Shown here: one piece after another, positions 1-6,435 of the stretch
Layout of the letters: the number at the start of each line of letters is the position of its first letter
How positions within the stretch are numbered: position 1 is the stretch's first letter
Assembly: GCA_038321545.1 (NCBI GenBank)
Contig: JBBQFB010000121.1
Span: 1-11,408 of the forward strand
Direction: 5' to 3'
DNA from: VFJZ01 sp038321545
GTDB taxonomy: Bacteria > Actinomycetota > Thermoleophilia > Gaiellales > F1-60-MAGs149
Length of the DNA stretch: 11,408 nt
Made by a program: the position numbers and the translations under genes
The notes under the pieces: generated by a model
Databases searched by the model: none
The model's input: the letters and a program-made list of their open reading frames with translations, nothing else
Told to the model about the DNA's origin: nothing

Positions 1-796
1 CGGCCACCGGCACCGCGTCGTCCGCAGGTGCCGCCGGCACCCGCTTTGCCGGGCGCGGCATCGCGACGGGCGCGGCCGGATGCTTCTTCGCCTTCGCCGG
101 CCGGTGTCGACGGCGCGGCGTGGAGGGCTTCGCGATCGCCCTCGCAGCGCGGGCCTTCGGCGTGCGCACGCGCGCCGGAGCCGGCTCGGGCGCCACCGCC
201 GGCTCGTCCCGCGTCGGCGGCGGCGCCGCGGCGGCCCGGGCAGGTGCCGGCGCGGACGGGTTGCGATCGGGCAGCAGCGTGACGGCCACGGCGAGCACCG
301 CCACCGCAGCGGCGGCGATCGGCACCGCCCGGCGCCGGCGCCGCGCGGGCCCGACCTGATCCGGTGCGCAGGCCGCGGCCACCATCGCCACGAAGTCCGC
401 CGTCGCACCGTCGCCATCGTCCGCCGGCCCCGCAACGGGCGTCCGCACCGCCAGCAGACCCTCGCGGACGTGCAGGTCGCCCGCACGGAGCCGGGAGACC
501 GCCACGCCGGACGCGATCAGGGCACCGCCGAGCGCCGCGGACTGCGCCAGCGCGACGGCCGCGACCGCCGGCGCCAGCGGCTGCCCCTCCTCGCACGCCA
601 CGACCAGCACCCGGCGCTCGCCGCAGCGCGTCTCACGCACGGCGGGCACCGGCAGCCCGGCCGCCCGGGCCGCGGTCCACGGGATGCCGGCGCCGGCGTC
701 GGCCACCGCACGGACGAGCACGCACCGACCTCCGGCGATGCCGGCCACCAGCGCGCCGGGGCGCAGCAGCCGCACGTCGAGACGGATCTCAGGCAC
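1..796 (-). CDS. Membrane-anchored protein with Pro/Ala/Lys-rich tail and kinase-like remnant domain (partial, runs off left edge)
   Basis: I do not recognise a named family. The frame is open from a GTG at 796 to base 1 (265 codons, C-terminus missing), and its third codon positions are almost all G or C, as in the neighbouring genes. Residues 1-150 form a soluble domain. Residues 152-156 are five arginines, followed by a hydrophobic segment at about 157-175 (starting AVPIAAAAVAVLAVAV), so the N-terminus is probably cytoplasmic and the rest exported. Residues 178-265 are low-complexity, rich in Pro, Ala, Arg and Lys (for example PAKAKKHPAAP). Within the N-domain, RRVLVVACEEGQPLA (61-75) and ALIASGVAVSRLRAGDLHV (92-110) resemble the hinge and catalytic-loop region of bacterial Ser/Thr kinases, but the HRD and DFG residues are absent; this is inference. 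A TTG at 850 in the same frame would add 18 residues. It lies 63 nt after the fusion gene and may be the last member of the operon. Confidence 0.72.
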   Translation of the reverse strand, partial: MPEIRLDVRLLRPGALVAGIAGGRCVLVRAVADAGAGIPWTAARAAGLPVPAVRETRCGERRVLVVACEEGQPLAPAVAAVALAQSAALGGALIASGVAVSRLRAGDLHVREGLLAVRTPVAGPADDGDGATADFVAMVAAACAPDQVGPARRRRRAVPIAAAAVAVLAVAVTLLPDRNPSAPAPARAAAAPPPTRDEPAVAPEPAPARVRTPKARAARAIAKPSTPRRRHRPAKAKKHPAAPVAMPRPAKRVPAAPADDAVPVA

Positions 797-825
797 CCGA
801 CCAGCGTCGCACGCGAACGTGTGCC

Positions 826-842
826 CGGTCCGTCGCGGACCG
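826..842. repeat. Short perfect inverted repeat (7 bp stem, 3 nt loop)
   Basis: CGGTCCG, loop TCG, CGGACCG. It lies in the 63 nt gap between the stop of the kinase-phosphatase fusion (860) and the GTG at 796. A GC-rich stem of this kind could slow or partly terminate transcription, or process the mRNA, but no T-run follows on either strand, so it is not a canonical intrinsic terminator. If the next gene really starts at the TTG at 850, this lies inside its coding region and is probably a chance hairpin in GC-rich DNA. Confidence 0.35.
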
Positions 843-859
843 TCACGCAAGCGGAACGT

Positions 860-1618
860 CTACGCCCAGACCTGGAAGATCGCGAGCGCCACGATCACAC
901 CGAGCACGCCGCCGTAGATGACCTCGACGACCGTGTGGATGCCCGCCTCGACGCGTGTCTGCGCGACCAGCAGGGCCATCATCAGCGTGATCGATGCGAC
1001 CAGCACGTTGTGGCGCGAGTCGGCCGTGATGAACAGCACGGCCGCCCACCCGGCGAACGCGATCGCGGCGTGACCGCTCGGCAGGCCACCCCGGACCGGC
1101 GTTCCGCGGCCGGTCGCAGCCTTGACGGCGATCACGATCAACACGACCAGCACGAGCGCGATCACCGTCAGGTGCACCGGCGACTCCCGGACGCGGTGCA
1201 GCACCGTCGAGGTCGGCCGCGAGAGCCGCTCGGCGAACACCGTGTAGCCCACGCCCACAGCGACGAACGCACACACCAGCACCGCGCCGGCGGCGACGTC
1301 CTTCGCGACCTTCGCGCGCGGGTCGAAGCTCGTCGTCGCGACATCGATCGCGGCCTCGATCGCCGTGTTCAGCAGCTCCGCCACGATCACCAGGGCCGCC
1401 GCGATCATGAGCGCGAGCAGCTCGCTGCGGCTCACGCCGACGGCCAGGCCCGCGATCAGCGCGAGGGCTGCCGCCGCGAAGTGGATCCGCATGTTGCGCT
1501 GCGTGCGGAGCGCGTAGATGACGCCCTCGAACGCGTAGTTGAGCGACGCGATGACCGAGCCACCGGACTCCGGGCGCCGCTCCTTGGAGGGCGGTGCCGG
1601 AGGCGGCGGCTGCGTCAC
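860..1618 (-). CDS. DgkA-type lipid kinase fused to PAP2-family phosphatase
   Basis: This 252-residue integral membrane protein carries two domains. Residues about 20-135 match the prokaryotic diacylglycerol/undecaprenol kinase family: ELLNTAIE at 81-88 (conserved E81, N84, E88), then ID at 91-92 and AKDVAAGAVL at 105-114, within three hydrophobic segments. Residues about 145-252 match the PAP2 (type 2 phosphatidic acid phosphatase) family: PSGH at 180-183 and TRVEAGIH at 221-228, giving catalytic-type H183, R222 and H228. Deviations are visible: the first PAP2 motif reads KAATGRGTP (K present, the expected RP is TP), and the Asp expected after H228 is E232. By family, the kinase half would phosphorylate undecaprenol or diacylglycerol and the PAP2 half would dephosphorylate a lipid (pyro)phosphate; both could feed the undecaprenyl-phosphate pool. 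The GTG start at 1618 overlaps the ybeY stop by 4 nt (GTGA) and has GAGGTGG upstream (1629-1635). Substrates cannot be read from sequence. Confidence 0.9.
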   Translation of the reverse strand: MTQPPPPAPPSKERRPESGGSVIASLNYAFEGVIYALRTQRNMRIHFAAAALALIAGLAVGVSRSELLALMIAAALVIVAELLNTAIEAAIDVATTSFDPRAKVAKDVAAGAVLVCAFVAVGVGYTVFAERLSRPTSTVLHRVRESPVHLTVIALVLVVLIVIAVKAATGRGTPVRGGLPSGHAAIAFAGWAAVLFITADSRHNVLVASITLMMALLVAQTRVEAGIHTVVEVIYGGVLGVIVALAIFQVWA

Positions 1619-2058
1619 CTGGGCCACGCCACCTCGCCGAGGCCGGCCGTCAGCGTGTCCTGCAGCACCAGCATCGCCCCGTCGTCGGTCTCGTGGTCGT
1701 ACCCGAGCAGGTGGAGCACGCCGTGCACGGACAGCACGACCAGCTCGGCGCCGGGTGAGTGGCCCTGCTCGGCGGCCTGCTCCGCACACCGGTCGAGACA
1801 GATCACGACGTCGCCGAGCAGCCGCGGCATGCCTGCGGGCAGCTCGTCGCGCTCGTCGATCGGGAATGCGAGCACGTCCGTGACCTCGTCGAGCGACCGG
1901 TACTCGCGGTTCAGGGCCTGCATCGGTTCGGGGTCGAGCAGGATGATCGCGACCTCGGCGTCGGTCGCCCCCTGGTCGTCCAGCACGCGATCGACGAGCG
2001 CTGCGAGCGCGACCTCGTCGGGGTGCTGGGACGTCCGGTTGTCGACCTCGACGGCCAT
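1615..2058 (-). CDS. ybeY: Endoribonuclease YbeY (rRNA maturation factor)
   Basis: A 147-residue protein of normal length for the family. YbeY is a zinc-dependent single-strand endoribonuclease that acts in 16S rRNA 3' end maturation and 70S ribosome quality control in the cytoplasm. The signature HGVLHLLGYDH lies at 112-122, with metal-binding H112, H116 and H122. The upstream conserved element TDVLAFP lies at 60-66, and LGDVVIC at 81-87. The start ATG at 2058 shares one base with the phoH stop (TGATG), and the 3' end overlaps the next gene by 4 nt, so it is probably translationally coupled on both sides. The phoH-ybeY pair is a widespread arrangement, and the two products are thought to act together in RNA processing. 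An upstream extension of the frame lies inside phoH and is not coding. Confidence 0.97.
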   Translation of the reverse strand: MAVEVDNRTSQHPDEVALAALVDRVLDDQGATDAEVAIILLDPEPMQALNREYRSLDEVTDVLAFPIDERDELPAGMPRLLGDVVICLDRCAEQAAEQGHSPGAELVVLSVHGVLHLLGYDHETDDGAMLVLQDTLTAGLGEVAWPR

Positions 2059-3014
2059 CAGCGGATATCGCCGCGGCGCTCTGCGTCGATGCGGTACGCG
2101 TCGACGATGCGCTGGACGATCTTGTGCCGCACGACGTCCTGGCGGTCGAACAGCACGAACTCGATGTCGGGGATGTCCTTCAGGATCTCTCGCACCTCGA
2201 TCAGGCCGGAGCCCTGGCCGCGTGGCAGGTCGATCTGCGTGACGTCGCCGGTCACGACGACCTGCGAGCCGAACCCGAGCCGCGTCAGGAACATCTGCAT
2301 CTGCTCGGGGGTCGTGTTCTGCGCCTCGTCGAGGATGATGAACGAGTCGTTCAGCGTGCGACCGCGCATGAACGCGAGCGGTGCCACCTCGACGATGCCC
2401 TTCTCGAGGTACTGCTGCACGCGGTCGGAGTCGAGCATGTCCATGAGCGCGTCGAACAGCGGACGCAGGTACGGGTCGACCTTCGCCGCGATGTCGCCGG
2501 GCAGGAAGCCGAGCCGCTCCCCCGCCTCCACCGCCGGGCGCGTGAGGATGATCCGCGACACCTCGCGGTCGACCAGGGCGGCGACGGCCAGAGCGATCGC
2601 GAGGTACGTCTTGCCGGTGCCCGCGGGGCCGATGCCGAACGTGATCGTGCTGCGCCGGATCGAGTCGACGTAGCGCTTCTGGTTCGCGGTCTTCGGGGCG
2701 ATCTTCTTGCCGCGGTGACGCCACACGACGTCGTGCAGCACGTCGATGGCGTGGCCGTTCTCGGCCAGAACGCCGGACACGGCGTCCACGGTCTGCGCCC
2801 CGATCTCGAGTCCCTGGCCGACCAGGTCCTCGAGCTCGTCGACCACCGCCCGCGCCTGCTCCATGGGCACGTCGTCGCCGTCCAGGATCAGCTGGTCGCC
2901 GCGCAGGAACGCGCGCACGTCGAGGCGTTCCGACAGCGCAGCCAGCAGCTCGTCGGAACGGGAGGCGAGCTCGCGGGCGAGCTCATCGGACACGGTCAGA
3001 GTCTCTCGGGCCAC
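2058..3014 (-). CDS. phoH: PhoH family ATPase (YbeZ-like)
   Basis: A 318-residue cytoplasmic P-loop ATPase. The Walker A motif GPAGTGKT lies at 129-136 and the Walker B motif FIILDEAQ at 225-232. Other family blocks are NQKRYVDSI (111-119), RPAVEAGERLGFLPG (159-173) and TGDVTQIDLPRG (255-266). The N-terminal ~100 residues form the usual variable domain of PhoH-like proteins. The family is linked to RNA metabolism and works beside YbeY; a direct helicase role is inferred for the family rather than visible here. The start is GTG 3014, 30 nt after the yqeY stop, the widest gap between adjacent genes in the hemW-to-fusion block. No strong Shine-Dalgarno is visible (GCGGAAC precedes the GTG). TAGACT at 3022-3027 (minus strand) could be a -10 element for an internal promoter, but I see no matching -35. 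Confidence 0.96.
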   Translation of the reverse strand: MARETLTVSDELARELASRSDELLAALSERLDVRAFLRGDQLILDGDDVPMEQARAVVDELEDLVGQGLEIGAQTVDAVSGVLAENGHAIDVLHDVVWRHRGKKIAPKTANQKRYVDSIRRSTITFGIGPAGTGKTYLAIALAVAALVDREVSRIILTRPAVEAGERLGFLPGDIAAKVDPYLRPLFDALMDMLDSDRVQQYLEKGIVEVAPLAFMRGRTLNDSFIILDEAQNTTPEQMQMFLTRLGFGSQVVVTGDVTQIDLPRGQGSGLIEVREILKDIPDIEFVLFDRQDVVRHKIVQRIVDAYRIDAERRGDIR

Positions 3015-3044
3015 GTTCCGCAGTCTAGTGTCCCGCGTCAGACG

Positions 3045-3491
3045 TCAGCCGCCGAGGCGCTCGCGCACGAGCGCCGAGACCGCCCGGCCGTCGGCGCGGC
3101 CCTCGGTGCGCGCCATCACGAGCTTCATCACGTTGCCGAGCTCGCGCGGCGACGTCGCACCCGACTCGGCGATGGCGGCGTCGACGATCGCGCCCAGCGC
3201 GTCGGCGGCGAGCTCGGCAGGCAGGTAGGCCCCGATCAGCTCCGCCTCGGCCTCCTCCTTGCGCGCATCGTCCTCGCGCCCGCCCTCGCGGAAGCTGGCC
3301 GCGCCCTCCTCCCGCCGCTTGCGCTCGCGGCGCAGCAGCGCGATCTCGTCCTGCTCGGAGAGCGGCCCGCGGGCCTGCACCTCGGCCTCCTGCAGCGCCG
3401 CGAGCAGGCCGCCGAGCGCCGTCACGCGGTCGCCGTCGCGCGCCCTGCGGGCAGCCAGTCGATCGTCCCGGACCCGGTCGGTCAGGCTCAC
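3045..3491 (-). CDS. yqeY: GatB/YqeY domain-containing protein
   Basis: A 148-residue protein matching the stand-alone YqeY family in length and features. The helical N-terminal half carries the charged stretch LLRRERKRREEG (52-63), followed by ELIGAYLPAEL (84-94) and the conserved C-terminal block GNVMKLVMARTEGRADGRAV (119-138). The domain is homologous to the tRNA-binding tail of GatB, the amidotransferase subunit that acts on misacylated Glu-tRNA(Gln)/Asp-tRNA(Asn). The stand-alone version is presumed to bind tRNA, but its cellular role is not settled. The start is GTG 3491, overlapping the mtaB stop by 4 nt (GTGA), with AGGAG at 3498-3502 placed 6 nt upstream; this strong ribosome-binding site excludes the longer upstream frame. 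The context, between a tRNA methylthiotransferase and phoH-ybeY, fits a translation role. Confidence 0.95.
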   Translation of the reverse strand: MSLTDRVRDDRLAARRARDGDRVTALGGLLAALQEAEVQARGPLSEQDEIALLRRERKRREEGAASFREGGREDDARKEEAEAELIGAYLPAELAADALGAIVDAAIAESGATSPRELGNVMKLVMARTEGRADGRAVSALVRERLGG

Positions 3492-4780
3492 AGAAGGCTC
3501 CTCGCCACGATTCCCTCGTCGTCGGACGCCACCGCGACGGCCGTCACGATCGCACCCCGCACCGCGCCGGGCGCGTCCAGGCGCCACGCGGTGTAGTCCC
3601 GAGCGTAGCCGCTCGCCCGACCGCCTCGCCCCACGCGCTCGACCAGCACCTCGTCACGGGTTCCGAGGCGGCTCGCGCGCCAGGCCCGGCCCTGTGCGTC
3701 TGCCACGGCCCGGAGCCGGTCCGCCCGCTCGCGCTTGGTGTCGGCGGGCACCGGGTCGTCGCCGGCGGTGCGCGTTCCGGGACGGGGCGAGTACGGAAAG
3801 GTGTGGATGCGGGTCATCCCCGTCGCGCGGACGAGGTCGAGCGTGCGCCCGAAGGCGGCTGCGTCCTCGCCCGGGAAGCCGACGATCACGTCGGCCGTCA
3901 CGTTCAGGCCCGGGATGGCGGCGCGGGCGGCGGCGATCCGCGCGGCGTAGCGCGCGGCCGGCGCGCGCCGCCGCATCGCCCGGAGCACGACGTCGTCGCC
4001 CGACTGCATCGGCACGTGCAGGTGCGGCAGCGCGACCGGCGTCTCGGCCAGCGCCGCGACCACGGCCGGCTCCAGGTGATCGACCTCGATCGAGCTCAGG
4101 CGCAGCCGCTCCACGCCGTCGACGGCGCCCACGGTCCGGATCACGTCGGCGAGCCGCGAACGGCCGTCGTGGAACAGGCCGATGTTGACGCCCGTCAGCA
4201 CGACCTCGCGGTGCCCGGCGGCGACGCGGCGGCGCACGTCGGCGACCACCTCGTCGAGCGTCCGCGAGCGGCTCGCACCGCGCACGAGCGGGATCACGCA
4301 GAAGCTGCACACGAAGGAACAGCCGTCCTGCACCTTCACGAACGCCCGCGTGCGATCGCGCCGGGCCGGCGCGGGACGCACGCCCCGGCAGCCGAGACCG
4401 GACAGCAGGTCGCCGACCGCGGCCGGCGTTTCCTCCGCTGCGTCGGCCACGACGTGCACGCGGTCGCCGAGATCGGCCAGCCGCGCGCCCGCCAGCCGGG
4501 CTGCACAGCCGGTCACCACGACGTGCGCCGATCCGCTCGCCAGCGCCCGCCTGACCGCCTGGCGCGTCTTCGCGACGGCCTCGGCCGTCACCGCGCAGCC
4601 GTTGACGACGTGCACCTCTCCGCCCGCTGCGACCTCGTGCAGGCCATCGGCCGCCAGCCGCTCGCGCAGCTGCGCGAGGTCGGTCTGCGACACCTTGCAG
4701 CCCAGGAACTGCCCGGAGAAGGTCGGCGCGCGCGGAGCCCGCGGCTCCACGCCCGCCGTCACAGGCTGATCGACCCCCAT
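3488..4780 (-). CDS. mtaB: tRNA (N6-threonylcarbamoyladenosine(37)-C2)-methylthiotransferase MtaB
   Basis: A 430-residue radical-SAM methylthiotransferase that converts t6A37 to ms2t6A37 in tRNAs reading ANN codons. Domains in order: UPF0004 N-terminal domain (about 20-125) with three iron-sulfur-ligand cysteines C28, C62 and C92; radical SAM domain with CSFVCSFC (C154, C158, C161); and a C-terminal TRAM RNA-binding domain (about 370-430). The N-terminal signature FLGCKVSQTD (25-34) is of the MtaB type (GCKV.Q) rather than the MiaB or RimO type. Further family elements are LTGVNIG (195-201), HVPMQSG (255-261) and ADVIVGFPGE (296-305). The start is uncertain: ATG 4780 overlaps the SIS gene by 22 nt, while GTG 4762 in the same frame would give a 4 nt GTGA overlap, the pattern seen at two other junctions here. 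Both give intact domains. Confidence 0.95.
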   Translation of the reverse strand: MGVDQPVTAGVEPRAPRAPTFSGQFLGCKVSQTDLAQLRERLAADGLHEVAAGGEVHVVNGCAVTAEAVAKTRQAVRRALASGSAHVVVTGCAARLAGARLADLGDRVHVVADAAEETPAAVGDLLSGLGCRGVRPAPARRDRTRAFVKVQDGCSFVCSFCVIPLVRGASRSRTLDEVVADVRRRVAAGHREVVLTGVNIGLFHDGRSRLADVIRTVGAVDGVERLRLSSIEVDHLEPAVVAALAETPVALPHLHVPMQSGDDVVLRAMRRRAPAARYAARIAAARAAIPGLNVTADVIVGFPGEDAAAFGRTLDLVRATGMTRIHTFPYSPRPGTRTAGDDPVPADTKRERADRLRAVADAQGRAWRASRLGTRDEVLVERVGRGGRASGYARDYTAWRLDAPGAVRGAIVTAVAVASDDEGIVARSLL

Positions 4781-5706
4781 GCGTCGACCGCCCCCGGGCG
4801 GTCCTTGCCGAACGAGTCGGGGTTGGTGCCGAGCTCCTCCGCGACCTCGAGCGCGACGCGCTGCACCGCGACCGTGAGCGGGAAGAACGACAGGGGCTCA
4901 CCGAGTCCGTGCTCGACCACGCGGTGTACGAGGACGCCGAATCGCTCGGCGCCGTCGGCGATCTCGAGCACGCGCTCGCCGCCGGCCCCGCCGCCGTCCA
5001 GCGCCACCAGCGTGTCGCCGGGCTCCAGCCCGACCGCCGGGCCGTGGTAGAGCTGTTCGGCCGACAGGCCCTCCGTTGCGACGTACGCGGTCTCGCGTAC
5101 CTTCAGCGCGCCCTCGGCGGCCGTCCACGCGTTCGTGCCGGACCCCGTGAACTCGAGCAGGCGCCTCGGCGCCTTCACCTGCGGGCCCGGGCCTGCCAGC
5201 GCGGCCGCGACGGCATCGGGCACCGCCTGCAGGTCGCCGAGGTCGGCGCCCAGCGCGACGGCGATCTGCGCCACGCGGGCCAGCGCGCCGAGGTGGCTGG
5301 CCGTGAACGCCGCGGTCGTCTCGCCCGCGACCGTCTCGACGTCGCCACCGGCGCCGATCCCGGTGATCACGATGGTCGGCACGCCGAGCGCGGCAGCCCG
5401 TTCGCGGACGATGGTCGCGTAGCGCTTCGTGTTGCGGTGCGAGAGCAGCAGCAGCGCGTCGCCCGCGGCGGGCGCCGGTCCGCTGATCGCCGCATCGAAC
5501 GCCTCCACCGGGCGGGCGTCGATGCCCGCTGCGCGCAGCAGGTAGCTGCTGTGGTTGCAGGCGTGCCAGCTCGTGCCGGTGCCGATCACGAACACCTTCC
5601 TGTCGCGCAGGCGCTCAGCGGCCGCGTCGGCGGGCGCGGGGTCGGCGAGGATCCGGCGCAGATCCTCCGGCTGGCGATCCATGGTGCGGCGAAGTTCGGA
5701 GCTCAT
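4759..5706 (-). CDS. Two-lobed SIS domain protein (GlmS isomerase-domain-like)
   Basis: A 315-residue cytoplasmic protein with two sugar-isomerase (SIS) lobes, resembling the isomerase half of glucosamine-6-phosphate synthase but with no glutaminase domain. Lobe 1 holds VIGTGTSWHACNH (40-52), like the GlmS phosphosugar loop GCGTSYHA, and LLLLSHRNTKRY (85-96), where GlmS has a SQSGET-type loop. Lobe 2 holds GSGTNAWTAAEGALKVRETA (188-207) and EGLSAEQLYHGP (212-223), the equivalent of GlmS E-x-K-E and E-L-K-H-G-P; the tail NPDSFGKDRPGAVD (295-308) mirrors the end of such proteins. It should bind a phosphosugar, acting as an isomerase, deaminase or sensor; the substrate is unknown. The start is ATG 5706, 17 nt after the rsmE stop, without a clear Shine-Dalgarno. 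Its place among RNA-modification genes is unexpected. Confidence 0.88.
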   Translation of the reverse strand: MSSELRRTMDRQPEDLRRILADPAPADAAAERLRDRKVFVIGTGTSWHACNHSSYLLRAAGIDARPVEAFDAAISGPAPAAGDALLLLSHRNTKRYATIVRERAAALGVPTIVITGIGAGGDVETVAGETTAAFTASHLGALARVAQIAVALGADLGDLQAVPDAVAAALAGPGPQVKAPRRLLEFTGSGTNAWTAAEGALKVRETAYVATEGLSAEQLYHGPAVGLEPGDTLVALDGGGAGGERVLEIADGAERFGVLVHRVVEHGLGEPLSFFPLTVAVQRVALEVAEELGTNPDSFGKDRPGAVDAWGSISL

Positions 5707-5723
5707 CCGCGGATCATCGCCGA

Positions 5724-6422
5724 TCAGCGCGCCAGCGCGCCGAGCCGGTCGAGCGCCAGCACGGCCGCTGCGATGGCGGCCGTCTCGGTGCGCAGCACGA
5801 GGTCGCCGAGCGTCGCGATCGGTACGCCGGCGGCCCGCGCGGCCTCGTGCTCGGCCGGCAGGAACCCGGCCTCGGGCCCGATCAGCAGCGTCAGCGGGCG
5901 CGCCGTGCGGGCGATCGCGGCGTCCAGGGAGCCGTCCGGCTCCTGGTGCGAGAGCAGGATCGCGCCGGGCGCCAGCGCGTCGGCCAGCGTGACGGCGGCA
6001 CCGATCCGCGGAATTCGCGGACGCTTCGCCTGGCAGGCGGCGGCCTCGGCGATGCGCTGCCAGCGGACGGTGCGCGCCTCGCCCTTGACGGCGGCCGTCT
6101 CGAGCGGCGCGATGTCCTCGACGCCGAGCTCGACCAGCTTCTCGATCGCCGTGTCGGAGCGCGGCCCGGTCAGGGCGAGGCGCACGACCAGCTCGGGGGC
6201 CGGCCGCGGCTCGGCGCGGGCCTCGAGCAGCTCGACCTCGCCGCCGCCCGCGACGCGCGCCGTCCAGATGCGCCCGTCGCCGTCGGCGACCTCCACCACG
6301 TCGCCGGCCCGCAGCCGCAGCACGCGCTCCATCCGGGTCGCGTCCTGGTCGCACACGCGCCGCACCGCGCCGCGGACGCCCGGCTCGTGGTCGGGCAGGA
6401 AGAAATGGAAGACGTGCGTCAC
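5724..6422 (-). CDS. rsmE: 16S rRNA (uracil(1498)-N3)-methyltransferase RsmE
   Basis: A 232-residue SPOUT-class methyltransferase, within the usual family length, that methylates N3 of U1498 in 16S rRNA near the decoding site using S-adenosylmethionine. An N-terminal PUA-like RNA-binding part (about 1-70) contains VLRLRAGDVVEVADGDG (34-50). The knotted SPOUT domain shows KLVELGVEDIAPLET (95-109), LLIGPEAGF (179-187, usually IGPEGGF) and LGDLVLRTETAAIAA (205-219), which forms the SAM-binding knot. I chose the GTG at 6422 because the residues that follow (THVFHFFLPD) match the usual RsmE N-terminus; it lies 13 nt after the prmA stop and has no Shine-Dalgarno, so it probably relies on reinitiation. 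The frame stays open upstream, but that part overlaps prmA. Confidence 0.95.
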   Translation of the reverse strand: MTHVFHFFLPDHEPGVRGAVRRVCDQDATRMERVLRLRAGDVVEVADGDGRIWTARVAGGGEVELLEARAEPRPAPELVVRLALTGPRSDTAIEKLVELGVEDIAPLETAAVKGEARTVRWQRIAEAAACQAKRPRIPRIGAAVTLADALAPGAILLSHQEPDGSLDAAIARTARPLTLLIGPEAGFLPAEHEAARAAGVPIATLGDLVLRTETAAIAAAVLALDRLGALAR

Positions 6423-6435
6423 CGGGGGCGGCAAT

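Noticed and set aside
826..842. Intrinsic terminator after the kinase-phosphatase fusion gene
   Set aside because: The hairpin is perfect, but no T-run follows it on either strand, so I list it only as an inverted repeat.
517..846. Minus-strand open frame of 109 codons starting at 846
   Set aside because: It is out of frame with the 1-796 gene, whose frame has much stronger third-position GC and a coherent transmembrane/tail architecture.
80..2242. Plus-strand open frame of 720 codons
   Set aside because: It is antisense to phoH, ybeY, the fusion gene and the left-edge gene. Its translation is Arg/His-rich low-complexity sequence with no motif, as expected for an antisense frame in GC-rich DNA.
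2059..2724. Upstream extension of the ybeY frame
   Set aside because: This part is inside phoH in another frame, reads as Arg-rich shadow sequence, and the YbeY family starts at about the ATG at 2058.
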